A stretch of 64,000 bases of DNA from Zygnema circumcarinatum (lineage: Eukaryota > Streptophyta > Zygnematophyceae > Zygnematales > Zygnemataceae): NCBI GenBank assembly GCA_037447605.1, contig CM074804.1, forward strand, positions 8,039,449 through 8,103,448, read 5' to 3'. The translations under genes and the position numbers were made by a program. How positions within the stretch are numbered: the stretch's first letter is position 1; the number at the start of each line of letters is the position of its first letter. The notes under the pieces are model-generated. The model searched no databases, was not told where the DNA came from, and saw only the letters and a program-made list of their open reading frames with translations. This document shows positions 1 through 23,931 of the stretch, in pieces.

Positions 1-3000
1 AAGACAATTGTCACTAAATAACAATATAGTTCAGAAAGAGACGCGATATGCATGTGTGTTGGTCTGACCAAGCTCACGAATGCAAGATTTTTAAGGTTAA
101 CGTATGTGGATCCAACTGTGACCACCTATCACAAAATGCAGCCCAAACCACCTTCTTATTTGTTTGCTTCCCTCTGATTTCCGTTGGCGCAAACAGGTCT
201 CGCTTACTCGCTCCAGAAGGCTCTTCACTCCAGACAAGTCCCCGTTCTTCACCGCTTCTCTCAGCCCCTGCCATCCTCCTGTTTTATGCTTCAGCCACTA
301 CTGGGGCCTCCATTCATCAACATTGCCAGCATTCAAAGTGAACATTCCCCACCATTGGGCAGTTATGAAGCCCCGGCCGGGCTCTACTGCTCCAATCTTC
401 AACCTTAAAGTTCAGCCTTACCGTAGGCAAAGCGATCCTCGCTAAATTGTGTTGCAAAGAATGGGAACGATGGTTTCTGGGAATGACAGTTCTAGCATTA
501 GTCTTATCCGATATGGGAAAGGCCCTACCTCGCCTGTCGCTTCATAATCTTGCGAAGGAGTGTGATTTAGGGATGAGCTACTAGTACTCCCGCCTGTGAA
601 AAACAGGCTTCAATCCCCACCCAAACTCAGCAATAATCAGCTTCAGGTCTGTACACGCATGCTCCATGCTTCTGCTTCTTCACGTCAGCGACGAACAAGT
701 CCTTATTTTCTCCCTCAACAGTTTGGATGGATACCTGGGTAGGCCATTGCTTGTGAAAGATGAAGAGGGTGGAGGGGCCACCGCAGTTCTCTTTGGTTTA
801 ACTGATAGTCCAGCATTTGTTGCGGTGGGTTCCGGCACTGCTTCCTGCCACAGAACACTCGACAGGTTCAGAGAGAGCCTATCCCACCACCCTGCAATTG
901 GAACACCGCAGTAGTAACGACATCAACAGGAAGGGACTTCAATAACCTTTTTAAGGCACCCTGCCCATCCCCAAAATCAGCGATGCTATTCAAATTCATC
1001 AAGCACCGGATTAGGGCTTTCAGAATCTGGATCAGGGTTTTCTACGGCGAAAAGGTCAAAACCAAGCTACCAAACCTTACCTGGATTGGTGGCGGTGCTT
1101 CACAGATGCAGAGGGGCATTCCACACGTGCACAGGAAATCGGGCTCTGCTGGTTTTGGCAGTTCAGTGCCCATCTTTCGTCGGCCGCGTGACCGAGTTTC
1201 TTGCTCTATTGATGATGGACCGCCGGCAGGTGCCGTCGAGGGCTCGGTTCTCGCTTGAACTGAAAGAGGATCTGACGATGCTGGCATTGTGCTGTCATGC
1301 AAGGGGCAGAGACACCATTGAGAGTATCTCCACAAAGCAAGCAGAAAAGGCAAGGTGATGCAGAGAACATTCGAAGCAGGCATCAACGCAAAGAAAAGCC
1401 TTCCATTCATTGAATATGAAAAAGAAAATGAGGGAGATAATCTTGTTTCAGAAATGCACGAACAGAGAGAAATAGATGAGGAACACATGGAACATTTACA
1501 TAAGGAATAACTACGGCTTGCAAATCAGTTTATTCAATTCTACGAAGTTGGCAGGGCGCTTACCCGACTGGGTCATGATAACAGTTGTCACAAATCCGCA
1601 CAGGAAAATTGAGGCCATATTGCGGAAGAGTCTGCTTTGAATGGCAAAAGAAGTCAGCCTTCTGCCATATACCTTGGAAGTGATCTGGCTAACGGTTTGA
1701 GGATGACGGAAATTTTTTGGCAATAACTACGATACAAGTCGCCTTAAATCGTTTTTATTGAGCACAGCCTGCTCGCAATTTAAGGCATTCACAGTACACA
1801 ATTTGTTGCATGTAAAAAGTGCATGCATCAGTACGCATACCTTCGAATGTGCTGAATGGTCTGCGCAGACAGTTCTTCCACAAGCCCTGCAATGGTGCTG
1901 CAGAGGGCAGGAGGAAGAAGGTTGTTACTAGTGTAACGCGGAAAAGAAATAACGACGGGTGAGTGCCTTCCAATCAAGTTCACTCTGTGAAACATATTCT
2001 TTTTTTTTTTAACTGTGCAGGAGGTTCAAGAATATCGATTTTGTCAAGGATTTCCTTAACCAAAGACGTTCACGAGAAATTAGGAAACAAAAGAATTACA
2101 AAAGGAAGACTTTCCAAGTATAAGCTGAAATCCTGCAACGCATGGTTTGCAAATCTGCAAAGGCGGCTTCAACGGTGCAATGGAGCCAGCACAAGGCAAG
2201 ATCAAGTCGCTCGGTTCCATCGCCCTGTTACTTTCTCCACTAACCGTTCTATAATAAATATATTGATTTCTTTTCAAGAAGGCAGCATAGAGCATTCGCT
2301 ATACTACAATGTTGCATGCCTGCATCTTGCTGATTGTTCTAGCAAAAGAAAACATTACCCTGCCTTGTATGAGAACTTGTTGGCGTGCACATCACAGTTA
2401 CAGATCACATCTAATATCAGAATAAATCCCTTCGCTTTTCACATACCCGACGCCGAAATGTGGTGAATGTGCACTTGCAGAATGAGCAATTTGCAGATTC
2501 TTGGAACGGAGGAGGCTCCTCTACTGTTGCCATCATCCGCTTGCGTGTTCACCTTCCCCCTCTCTGCTTCCAATACGTCCTCTGTCACCCCTAAGCCTTA
2601 TCTCATATCTTACTTTCCCTTGCCCTCCTGCTGCCCTGTAGCCCTGCAGCCAGGAAGCCCCCCTCCTCCTGCTTGCAGGAGGGCTCCTGGAAGTTGCACA
2701 GCTTCAGACTTTGAACTTGGGGCCAAACGGAGGGTGCCTTCTCCGTGCCTCCTCCTCTCATTAAGCGGGAGCCACTCATGGCGTGCCACGTGTAAACGTA
2801 ATCCGACGTGGCTAGTGGTGATTGGGCGACAAGAGACAACGAAGAGTCGCGCTGACTTGATTTGTTGGGAAGTTGGTCTTCGTCACGTGGACCAATCATA
2901 GTCCATCACGTGGCGCCAGGTCAGCAAGGTTCGAGCCGAGCGAGGGCGGGCTTCAAACCGGCGGCTGGGGACCGGGCGGGATACTTTAGCGGTATCTGCG

Positions 3001-4098
3001 TCGAACGGCGACTGACGGACGAGGACGGCAGCGAGACGGACGGTGGAGCACGACGCCGGTGGACGCATGAAGTACGGAGAGAACAATGTCCTTGTGAATT
3101 TCTACCTTGTGGATGCTCATACAGTACAGTAGGGCGTATCAGACTTCAACAAGATGTTACGAACATCGAGTTGTTAGCAGTGCTAAAGTCGAGGTTACGT
3201 CAACTGATCAATGTTGCAAAGATTAGACTGGTCACCACACGACGATGCCGGCAGGCCAAATCTCATGTAAAGCTCATAGGTTCCCTCCTTTGAACAAACA
3301 GATATGTTGTTAAACATAAAAGTACAACTCAAAGACTGAGACTGCGATCCCAGAACAATGTTGACATCAACAAGATAGCAAAGCGCTACTTGAAAGGTCT
3401 TAACACTTGAATAACTCAAAAAAGGAAAGTAGGCCAAAAACTGGAACCGAGTCCAGCACATGGTGTCCATGCTCCACCCCCCCTCCCCCTTTCCTACTAA
3501 AAGCGTGACACCTCACCACAACTGCATCCCACAAACAGACATAGAACAAAGGACTCCGCCTCCTCCTAACATTCAACAACTAAGACTAACAACCACTAAC
3601 CAACTCTGTCTAGTCTTGACTATCTCCATTACTTCGACTGAGCATTAGCAGAGCTATAAAAATGAAAGAGAGTACTTACTCCTCAAAAAAAATATGTCAC
3701 AAATAATTACATTGCCCCTAGGTAAGAGCAAGTACTCCTCATTTTTTGCCTTTCAAGCTCTTGCATTTTCGTGTAGTCGAAGGTTGCAACCTGTTCCTTT
3801 TGTTACAGCCGCGCTAACTCTCTCCAAATGACATTTATTGGGCCTTTGCATTCCTCGGCCCACCCTTTTGCAGCGTGCCGAACAATGAATACATCGCCTT
3901 CTCAATTTCGTCGCAAGGCCCCATTTGGCCCTCTTGTGCATCAAAAGAGTTCAATCCAAAGGCCTTATTTTTCGTTATTTTCCCTCACTTCGTTTCGAGG
4001 TATCAAATCCAAACATTTACATCTGAACTCTCACCGCCTTTTTTGAGAATCCGGTTTCCGATCCCTCTCTGCTTTTAGCAATGGTGGGAATATAACGA
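1..4098. other. Left flank without a confident gene
   Basis: I see no recognisable protein here. The open frames are short, overlap on both strands and show no family motif. An open frame from about 1319 to a TAA at 1508-1510 (+) ends in an acidic, charged stretch and could be a terminal exon whose upstream part I could not find. Between 2787 and 2912 lie three CACGTG G-boxes (2787, 2884, 2907) plus an ACGTGGC at about 2806, which looks like a plant promoter, but no start codon with a convincing protein follows it. Near 565-615 there is a weak tRNA-like pol III box pattern. Short A/T homopolymers occur near 1999 and 3686. Confidence 0.5.
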
Positions 4099-7000
4099 CT
4101 ATTGGTTTCGATGCAGCCATTTTTCAAACTCGGGCGATTGAACCAAATCACTCAACGCTGCCTGCGTGCATGCGTGAGAGACGCGAGCAGCTTCTTCTGA
4201 GCTTTGGAATCGTCGACGTTGCGAGCGATGAAATGTTGAGACACATACTTGCTCTTGGATATACGCGGGAATAAAATCTTTCCCATAATCACCTGCATGA
4301 GCACCAAAACATGCACCAAAACAAGATTCAGTTCAAGCGCCACTGCAATAACCAGCAAAGACCGAGAAAAATCTCAGACTATCTCTTAGAAGAAGAAAAA
4401 ATGACACGTAAAAAAAAAAAAAAAAACAAAGAGCAGCCACATCCAAGTCGACTTCAAACTCGATTTTAACACATCTACATCCATATAAATCTTACGAATT
4501 CAAGCGCATCTTCAATACAAGAATGAATGAATCGCAATGTCGTGCAAGAAGAAGACAGGTCTTGTTCCGTTGAAGACCTACCGCCAATGGCAGGATCAAA
4601 ATCGTTTTGCTGACAAGCATTCCGTTGCTCGGAGAGGGTCCTCCTGCACACAACGGAAACATCCACGAATACAAAGAGAGTAAATTCAATATCCAACACA
4701 ATGAGCCATAAGAAAATACGATTGCGAATGTCTCTTCAATTGTCCGGTTCCTCCAACATGGTTCAGCCCCGGGCCAAAACAACAGAAAGGCAGTTTTGCG
4801 GGAACATACCAGAGTAGTGCATGAAGCAGATATGAGGCAGTAGCCACCAGTAAAATGGCAAATGCAGAGTCTTCGGGATCGTAAGAACTCTGCAATCCTC
4901 ACACAAAAATATATCGCGAATGAGAACACTAGACATGCTCAAATTGTACACTGAACCCAACACTTAATCTACAGTTTAAAGTTTCACTTCAAGTTGCTTC
5001 TGCCTCAGAAAAAAGAGAGCATGAATTCTACGATGAAGCAGCTGCATGCAAAGAAAAGGAAAGGGAAAGAAGTACCTGACTGAGGAGAATTACAGACATG
5101 ATGCGCATTACCCACTTCAAGAATTCAGCAATTGCAGGATCCACTATCCCGTCGAGTGTCAATACGACGCTTCGAGTAACCCAATAGCCGAGACCAGCTC
5201 CGATCGCAAGAAGCATAACGATTGATAATACAAGAACCTATACAGCAAGAAATCCAGTAAAAACACAACAAATAATGTCAGTTTTTTTTGGTCACAATTT
5301 CTTATGCTGTAAGGCAGGCAGCCCGATGTTGCGAGGCAGAAGAGTGGGCAGAAGAGTGGGCAGAAGGAGATTACCGAGAAGCCTGCCTCTCCATTTACAC
5401 CTAAGCTGTGCAGCGCTCTGAATGCTTGAAACAACCAAAAAAATTGGCCAATAGAGCCGATTGCCGTCTGCCACAAAAATAAAGAAAGGAACAAGGAACC
5501 CACGTTTTAGGACATCTTTACAAAGATACGACGATCAAACAAATAGCCAAACTGAGATTCACCAATCAGTTCAGATAGTTAACCGCAATACATCAGAATC
5601 TAAAACTACTGTAGTCAACCCTTCAGTTACTTTAAATGAAGTTTTCCTCTAATCGAATGAAGTAGACAATCTCTAGCCCTTATTCTCCAGTTTTCAAAAA
5701 AAAAAAAAAAAAGCGTAAAACAAGGCATATCAAAGTAGCGACAGGATGATGATGAAGTGCGACGAGAGATTAGCAACTTACAACGAACCCGAAAAACATA
5801 ATATACCATAGACCTTTCCCAATAGTTGGTGCCCGTAAAGCCTGCAAACATACCCTCATACAGACCAGGTCAATCCTGTGTACCGAAATGTTCCGGTTGG
5901 CAATCGGAATTGGGTGGTTGCATGCATGGATCAAGAGCTAAAAAACTCACGGATCAAGAAACATGACAACATGTCTCGATTGGTTGGTTGAAGAAAGTAC
6001 CTTATACGGTAGAATCAATGCAATAAAAGCGACTCCAGAAAGCATTCCGCTGCTGTAATAAAAAAACAGCGATTGGCTTAGGATCGGAGCCATGACGAAC
6101 AAGACGACGCCCAACAGGAAGAGATATACGCGAAACGTACGGAATTCTGCAAACACCGGAAATCCCCACAGAGGAAGAAAGGGATCAGCCAGAAATTCAA
6201 GCAAACCGAAGGTCTACCGATTTATTCCAAATAGAGCCTGTTTCTCTTCTTCCAAAGCCTCCCCTGCAACTCCTACCCGTGACGGTTGTCAACACATACC
6301 TTCTGTGAGTTGGACCTGCAACTTGCCGTTGGAGAGTCCTCGAGTTAAAGGAATCTTAATGTCCACAATAGCTGTTGCCGATCGATACACACGGAAAGTC
6401 GAGATTCCCGTCTTATCTGAAGGAATCCAAATATGAGGGCAGGAGCCAATTTCAAATTTCTCATCCCTGCCACAAAAATGCGAGAAAAGACACAAAGAAG
6501 CAGCCAAGTAAACAGTTAAACAATTGACAAGTAAAAAACAATTCAACAAAATACGGCAAATCTTGACGCTGTCACACTAAACGACAAAAGACGTTTTTGA
6601 AAGCTAAGGAAACGAGCAAGAATTCAGCATGCCCTCTGCAGCCGTAAGTGCATGCCAAGAAACTAAAAAGAAGCCAGAGAATAGTGCAGCAAGCAGTGAG
6701 CTCACCTCTGCAGACAGATCTCCGCGGTCGAGGAAGTCGTAAGCAATCGGCTGAAATAAGAAGTCTTCGTCTCATCGGTGAACGATGCAGTCACCTTGCT
6801 GACAAGAAAGTACTTCATTGCACGCGCATGCAGCGAGCAGGCAGGGACTCTGAATCGAATGACCGCCGAATTCTCTCCATACACGTATTTTGAATCCAAA
6901 ATTTCAATGGGAGCACTTACAGTAAGATCACCTGTATGCCACGAAATAAAATCATAGACTCAAACGTTAAGGAAGATATTCTTGCAACGCAGCAAAATCT

Positions 7001-7292
7001 TGTTGAAAGCTTCCAGTCAGCTTGAACAAAGACTGGAAAGGAAATACTTACAGCAAAAAACACCACAAGGAATCAGAAAACGGCACAGTTTCCAAGAGCT
7101 GCTTCTGCAATCAACTCTGCTGCTGCTATCAAGCAGGGAAAAGCGCAACAGGCAAGCACAATAACTGGACTCACCGGTTCCCACGAAGTTTGGCATGCCT
7201 TCAATAAGTGTCTCCGACACGGCATCATTCCCGCTCACCAAAGCCGCGCAAAGGAGCAGAAAGCTGGATAGAAATATCGCTGCGAACGCCAT
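4099..7292 (-). CDS. NEMP/TMEM194-like nuclear envelope integral membrane protein (DUF2215)
   Basis: Ten exons, read on the minus strand: 7292-7175, 6931-6706, 6466-6300, 6146-6001, 5841-5782, 5467-5375, 5237-5076, 4889-4810, 4643-4582, 4292-4099; all phases join to give about 435 residues. The start is chosen because the first ~21 residues form a clean signal peptide (MAFAAIFLSSFLLLCAALVS). Residues ~40-185 form a lumenal beta-type domain. Four to five hydrophobic helices follow (~175-345), with the NEMP-like FFYYSSGM segment and a YWVTRSVVLTLDGIVD segment that resembles plant NEMP proteins. The soluble tail ends in a segment like LSDLVQSPEFEKWLHRNQ, also typical of plant members. Known role of the family: inner nuclear envelope proteins affecting nuclear stiffness and fertility. 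Divergently transcribed from the helicase at 8543. The family call rests on remembered homologues; exons 6 and 9 are the least certain. Confidence 0.8.
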
Positions 7293-8542
7293 GGCTCGAG
7301 AGAAGCAAGCAGAAGGTCCGCCCGTGGGTCTGTCCGCTCGCCTCAGAAGAAGAAGATGAAGAAGTAGGTGAAGCTGTGGAGGGCAGGCGCCTTTTGGCTC
7401 CCTGCCGTGCCAGGGACGGCAGCCAGGCTGCGCCGTCCGATCAAATCGGATGCAGTTTGGGCCGTCCGATTTCGAACAGAGACTCCTGTCCGCTTAATGG
7501 GCCCGAAGGCGGCCCGATAAGATTGGGACTGCGGGCGCCGTTCGCTGTTGGTGAGGCTGACGTGGCCGTCGGGTAGAACTGGAAATGCCTGTGCCGATCG
7601 ATGCACGTAGCGTTCACGGCAACCGTTCGATGGTCACGGAACAGTTAGTGCCGGCCGATGTGTTCGTCCTTCGAAGACCGTCCGATGGAACCGGCACTTC
7701 TTCGCATGAGTTTGTTGGCACCCTGTTAGGGCGCATTGTTTGGGTTCTAGCAGAAACCAAAGCATCATATCCTCATAAGCGTGTACGTGCATGTGAGTAC
7801 AGTACAATGTCATGTTGTACCATAACCATGCACGATGACATTGTCTTCTACTCTATTGAATGCTCCATGTAGTATGTTTATCGGCTCGCTCTCGCTGTAC
7901 CGTCCGATGCAATCGTCGCACACACGTACCGTCCGATTTCGACGGTGTTTCGTTTGCGCTTTTTACACGGTCTTGTGTCGCCATCCCTTGACAACAACTT
8001 TAGGGTTCTCATCTTTGAACAAGCAAACACTCGTCAATAATGAAGCTTCTAGCTGCTCAGCTCAGCCCAAAGTCATGCAATTTTTTGTTGGGTCAAGAAT
8101 CGTAGTTCAGTTGCATAGCGTTTTCTGATTGTTTCTAGGCCCTATGTGACCAGTCCCTTGTGGTTCTCCATGTTGTTGTTGAATATGCACCATTCATGCC
8201 ATCGCCATCGCTGTTGGTGAAGCTGACGTGGCCGTCGGACAGAACTGGAACTGGACTCGCTCTTCCGTGGTTTCAGGGTGTGCCAGCGTCGGACGGTTCC
8301 CTGTGCGCCGTAGCGTCAAAATGTGTGCCACGCCTGCGGACGGCACAGTGGCAGAAAATTTGAAACGCATGGAACTTGAGTGGTTTCTGCACTAGCGCAG
8401 CTCTCCCTCCACACTCTCTCGCGCGCTCTCTCTCGAACTCGCCCTGTCTCCCCTTTGCTTTCGCCAACTCTCCGCCTCCGCCTCTCAGGCTGTCCAGGCG
8501 GCGGCATGCCTGGAGCCGCCCTCCCTTCCTCCTTACTCCACC
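7293..8542. promoter_or_regulatory. Shared upstream region of NEMP (-) and DExH helicase (+)
   Basis: About 1.25 kb between two start codons that point away from each other. Five exact copies of CCGTCCGAT, all in the same orientation, start at 7433, 7462, 7678, 7900 and 7929; related inverted forms lie near 7445 and 8288. A 39-bp segment at 7545-7583 recurs almost unchanged at 8211-8249 as a direct repeat. A C/T-rich stretch just before 8543 looks like a 5' leader. No coding sequence is apparent. Confidence 0.55.
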
Positions 8543-19527
<10,985 letters not shown>

Positions 19528-20915
19528 TGTTTTTGCTCACGTGGTGCTTTTTTAAAGAGCGAGAATTAATCGTTTTATCTTCGTTTTTTTTGTTTTTTTT
19601 TTTTTTCTATTGCTGAAGAAAAGATCATCTCATTGTTGGAGGTAGAACGCAGACAGGGAGGGAGTCGGGGCACGCTCGCAGCTCCAGAATCAAAGGGAAG
19701 GGTACTGTATGGCCAGTCAGTTGGGTAGTCTTGATTCTGAACTTGATTAGTCAGGCTTGTGGGGCTGTCTGTGCTTGCCATCTGTGAGTCCATGAAATTA
19801 TTTCCATTGATCTTTATGAGCATGGACTCCAAAGGAAAAGTTCGTGCAGGTGTGAGGGCCCACTGCAAGCTGATGTCGATCGAGCACGTTCCAATGAAAA
19901 TGTGCACGTGCAGATTTTTGCATACGTGGCGAGTCGCCATTGGGAGATGCTTGACTGGTTTAGTTTAAAGATAGGCCATTTGTTGTTGCTGCATTTCGAT
20001 AGTGCAGACTGGACAGCAGCAGAGGCCACAACAGCTTCAAGGTGCTGAAGTATATGGGCCTATGTGGACAACAACCCCAACAACTAGGGAACCACGAGGA
20101 GCCAACCGCTCACGAAACTTTGGCTTGTAATAGGAAGACAGCGAGATAGTGGCCATGGAACCCTCCCAAGAAGTATCCAACATCTCACCTAAGGCCATGA
20201 ACCATGTCATGTCATTGACTAACATAAACCATGTTCAACAACGACAGGCGCGTGCCCCAAACTGGCCGGCCGCCGGTCGGCCCCGAAAGCGTGTTGACCG
20301 GACCAGGAGGGACCAGGATCGTAATAACTTCCATCCGGACAATGTTGGGGCATTGTACGGATATATTTATTATCCAACCGTACGGTAAGAATGGCATCCG
20401 TACGAACTTCATACAAAACTGTACGAAAACCTGCAAGTCCAAATGCTGGACTTTCGAACGAGCTGCAGAGGCTGGCTGGGAGGGAGGGAGGGAAAGGGAG
20501 AAAGAGTGGGGGCGAAGGGGGGGAGGGAGAGAGGAGCAAGAGGGAGAGGAGCGGTATTCCTGCCTGCTAGAGCCATTTTTTTTTTTTAACCTAATTCCTT
20601 TTTATTTCTTGCGTTTCTCGTCGTTGTTAACTGTGAATGTGTGCCGCTGGTTCTGTTCAGCTCCGAGCAGCAGCCATGAGGGCGGGCATTTGAAGCAGAT
20701 TAGGGCGCAGGAAGCAAGAGGACGGCAAGGGGCAGTCTGGGCTGTGCCTGAGTCTGAGGGCAAACTTCTAGAGAGGAGAAGGAGAGCAGGAGGAAGGAGA
20801 AAAAGGTGAGGAGAGAGTTAGAGGAGGAGGCAGAGAAAGTGGGAGTGAGTGGGGGAAGAGAGAGGAAGGGTGACCTCTTCCTCTATCGTATTCCTTATCA
20901 TTAGAAGCTGCAATC
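19528..20915. other. Gap between helicase and VPS2 genes
   Basis: Contains the 3' end of the helicase transcription unit and the promoter/leader of VPS2. Four GTAC cores, mostly as GTACGG or CGTACG, lie between about 20355 and 20425. A G/A-rich leader occupies 20470-20560 and 20760-20870. A T run is present near 19590. No gene recognised. Confidence 0.5.
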
Positions 20916-22954
20916 ATGAGCTTCATATTCGGCAAGCGGAAGACTCCGGCAGGTGCGTGCAGCCGCCCTGCCATCTGGTCCCTGCCTCCATATTCCCTTT
21001 GACCTATACTCTTCGCTTTACTTAAAAACGTTCGTTTGCATCTTGAACCATTTCTTCTTAAGGAATCAGGAAGGTGGTGGAAGAGTCAACTTGGTTGCCA
21101 AACATTGAACAGGAAAGTGGAGTTTGGCTGTGGCTATTGCAGAGCTCCTGCGAGAAAACAAGCGCATGCTGGATCGCTCCATTCGGGACATCGAGCGGGA
21201 GAGACAGCAGTTGCAGGCGCAGGAGAAGAAACTGATCGCAGAAATTAAGAAGACTGCAAAACAGGGGCAGATGGTGGGCCCTTTGCTTTTTTGTCGCTCC
21301 CGCAATGAGCCATTTGTTCAGTGCGTGCATCATGACGAAGTGCAGGGTTCATCATCTTAATTTATATGCCTTCTTTTTTAGTTTTGGATGACGTGTATTG
21401 TTTGCATTCATTCATTGCCAAATGTCGATACTGTGTACGCGAAATATGCATGTGATTATGTATTCTTTATCGAATGAATAGAGAGGTCTGCTTTATCGCC
21501 TTCTTTCTGCAGAAACGTTTCGCTTGCCTAGTTGGATAGTTGTTCTGCACTTAACATGACTAGTTTTGCCATTTTGTGTTTCAATTTACGTCGAAATTCT
21601 TATTTTTCTCCCACTGCTTTGCTCAGAAAACTCGACTGTGTAAAGGCGTCTGTGTTTTCCGTACTAATGCTCTCGCAGGGAGACCGGTTTGCAGGGAGCT
21701 GTGAGGGTTATGGCAAAGGATCTTATTCGAACAAGGCACCAAATAACAAAGTTTTATGGGCTGAAGTCTCAGCTGCAGGGCATTTCATTAAGAATACAGG
21801 TAAGAAGGCAGCTTTTTATCCAATACTCAATATCCATTTTAGGTGCATTTTGGTAAAGCAAAAGCTTGAGCCTCTCAGGCAAGCATTAGAAGCGGATCAG
21901 CTCCAACCTGATGAGACGTTTTTGCATTTGAAGGGCGTGTTCTGCCAGCTGTTGAAAGTTTTGTGTTTGTGTACAGACTCTGAAGTCGACACAGGCCATG
22001 GCGGAAGCCATGAGGGGAGTCACGAAGGCCATGGGCCAAATGAACAAGCAGCTCAACCTGCCCGCGCTCCAAAAGATAATGCAGGAGTTTGAGCGTCAGA
22101 ATGAGAAGATGGAAATGACTTCGGAAATGATGGGGGATGCCATTGATGATGCCTTGGAAGGAGACGAGGAAGAGGAGGAAACGGAGGAGCTCGTGAATCA
22201 AGTTTTGGATGAAATTGGAATTGATTTGGATCAGCAGGTTCGTGCTCTCTTCTTTGGAATACGATATCTTGTCAATTGCTCAATATGTTACAAAAATTCA
22301 AGGGTTGGACGCTCGATCAAATTACCTGATCCATGTCATTGGTTGAAGTTGCTGCGAGTCCCCATGAATTCAGCTCATGCCGTCGTTAGTGCAAAAAGTT
22401 GGGTCAGTTAGGTCCATCAGCAGACTCGGATTGACTTCAAATTCACTTACTCTCTCCCAATGCAAAGACCATTCCTTCTATCTAAAAGGCACATACACTT
22501 AATTATCGAAAGCACTCACCCGCATGTATGGTCTAGTAAAGCAGAAGGTCATATTGCTGCTGTTCAGTAGATGCGGTAAGGCACATTCGTCTGTATATAG
22601 TCTAAGCGGGGGGGAGATGGGAAGGGAGGAAGAGAGAGAGAGGGATTCCTGGGATTCCACTTTTCCTTCTCCCCACCCTCCTTCCAGATGCATGCGGCCT
22701 GTCTCCCATGCTGCCAATAATCTCCATTAGCAAGCCCCTGAATCTCTTACTGACGGGAATTTAAACATTTTTCTGCCTTGCCCCTCCTTCCGCAGCTTGT
22801 CAACGCTCCTGCGGTTGCCGCCCAGCCCCAGGTGCAGGCCACAGCCGCCAAAGTTGCTCAGCCGGCGGGAGCAGGGGGAGGAGGCCCGCCCCCTGAAGGC
22901 GACGGCATAGACAGCGACTTGCAAGCTCGGCTGGACAACTTGAGGCGGCTGTAA
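20916..22954 (+). CDS. VPS2: ESCRT-III subunit VPS2 / CHMP2A
   Basis: Five exons (20916-20952, 21143-21273, 21695-21799, 21977-22237, 22796-22954) give about 230 residues, the usual length for plant VPS2.1 (about 225). The protein begins MSFIFGKRKTPAELLRENKR, almost identical to the conserved N-terminus. A basic helical core follows, then ALEGDEEEEETEELVNQVLD in the acidic linker. The C-terminus DSDLQARLDNLRRL is the MIM1 motif that binds the VPS4 AAA-ATPase. Role: forms ESCRT-III filaments with VPS24 on late endosomes, in multivesicular-body sorting and membrane scission. The start is fixed by the family N-terminus; exon 1 is only 37 nt and splits codon 13. No unusual residues seen. It runs in the same direction as the upstream helicase, about 1.4 kb away. 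Confidence 0.96.
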
Positions 22955-23931
22955 AGGCGCAATGTACATATATATGTATGGCTAGTCGTGTGATGCTTAA
23001 CGGGGAGTGATATTTTTTACGCTCATGGAGCACCTGATTATAGTCCTCGAATGACTGGGTACTGAGTGGTGGGGCCAACATAAGTAGGCTGTGTGGGAGG
23101 AGTTTTATGTTCCAGTGCAAACATTTGTTTCAAGAGCTGTTGATTCTGTTTTCACGGCGGAGGGCGACCTTCCCTTCCCCACCCCCCTCCATCCCTCTCT
23201 CTCCCTCTCCCACCACCTGGACAATCACTCTCGATGCAATACTGTCAGAGAAGGTGATGACAAGGTTACAAAGACAAGTGCTGGCGATTCAGCCAACCAA
23301 CTCCTAATCATTTCTATCACCTCAGTGCAGTGATGATGCAAATAGACCAATGCGCATGCCAACAGGCCATGTAGATTGAAAAGCCCATGTTTCAAAAGAT
23401 TCCGCCCGCACGTTGGTTCTCGACCGACCAACCATACCAACGGTTTCAGTCATTGGCAATGGCTGGCTTGGTAGCCAGCCAATGGTTGCGACCATTGGCA
23501 ATAGTTGGGTGGGGCGGGAATCAATTGGTCCAATGGTTGCATTAATTGGCAACTTTTGGCTGTGTAGCCAGACCAATGGTTGCAACCGTTGGCAATCTAC
23601 ACGCAGGAGCAGCAGAAACATACCAACATAGTGCTGCAAAAAACAGGTATAGAGAGAGTCATACAATCAAAAAGACCCTTTTTCATCCAAAAGGACAGCC
23701 TTTTAAGGCAACAAAATTACAACTGACAATTTCTGACACAGTTATTGTGCTACGTGGACTCAAGGACTGTGGACCACTACAGAGCGTGACAATTGTCACT
23801 TTGTGCTTCAATTCGAAACAAAAAAGCCAAGCATCATGCAAGAGATGCTTCTGTAGCGGGCCACACTTCTCTCCAACCAAAAAAGAAAATTGCCTTATTG
23901 CCTCCTACTCTATTTTTACAACCTGTCTAAA
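22955..23931. other. Convergent gap between VPS2 and the membrane-protein gene
   Basis: Two genes end facing this stretch. It holds a short CCAATGGTTG-type repeat array at 23436-23603. The rest shows no gene or RNA that I recognise. Confidence 0.6.
23436..23603. repeat. CCAATGGTTG palindromic repeat array, copy 1
   Basis: Alternating CCAATGGTTG and CCATTGG blocks, GGCTGG...CCAGCC inverted arms and one GGGGCGGGAATCAA element. It is the same family as the arrays at 25740, 27075 and 45614, but more diverged. Confidence 0.85.
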
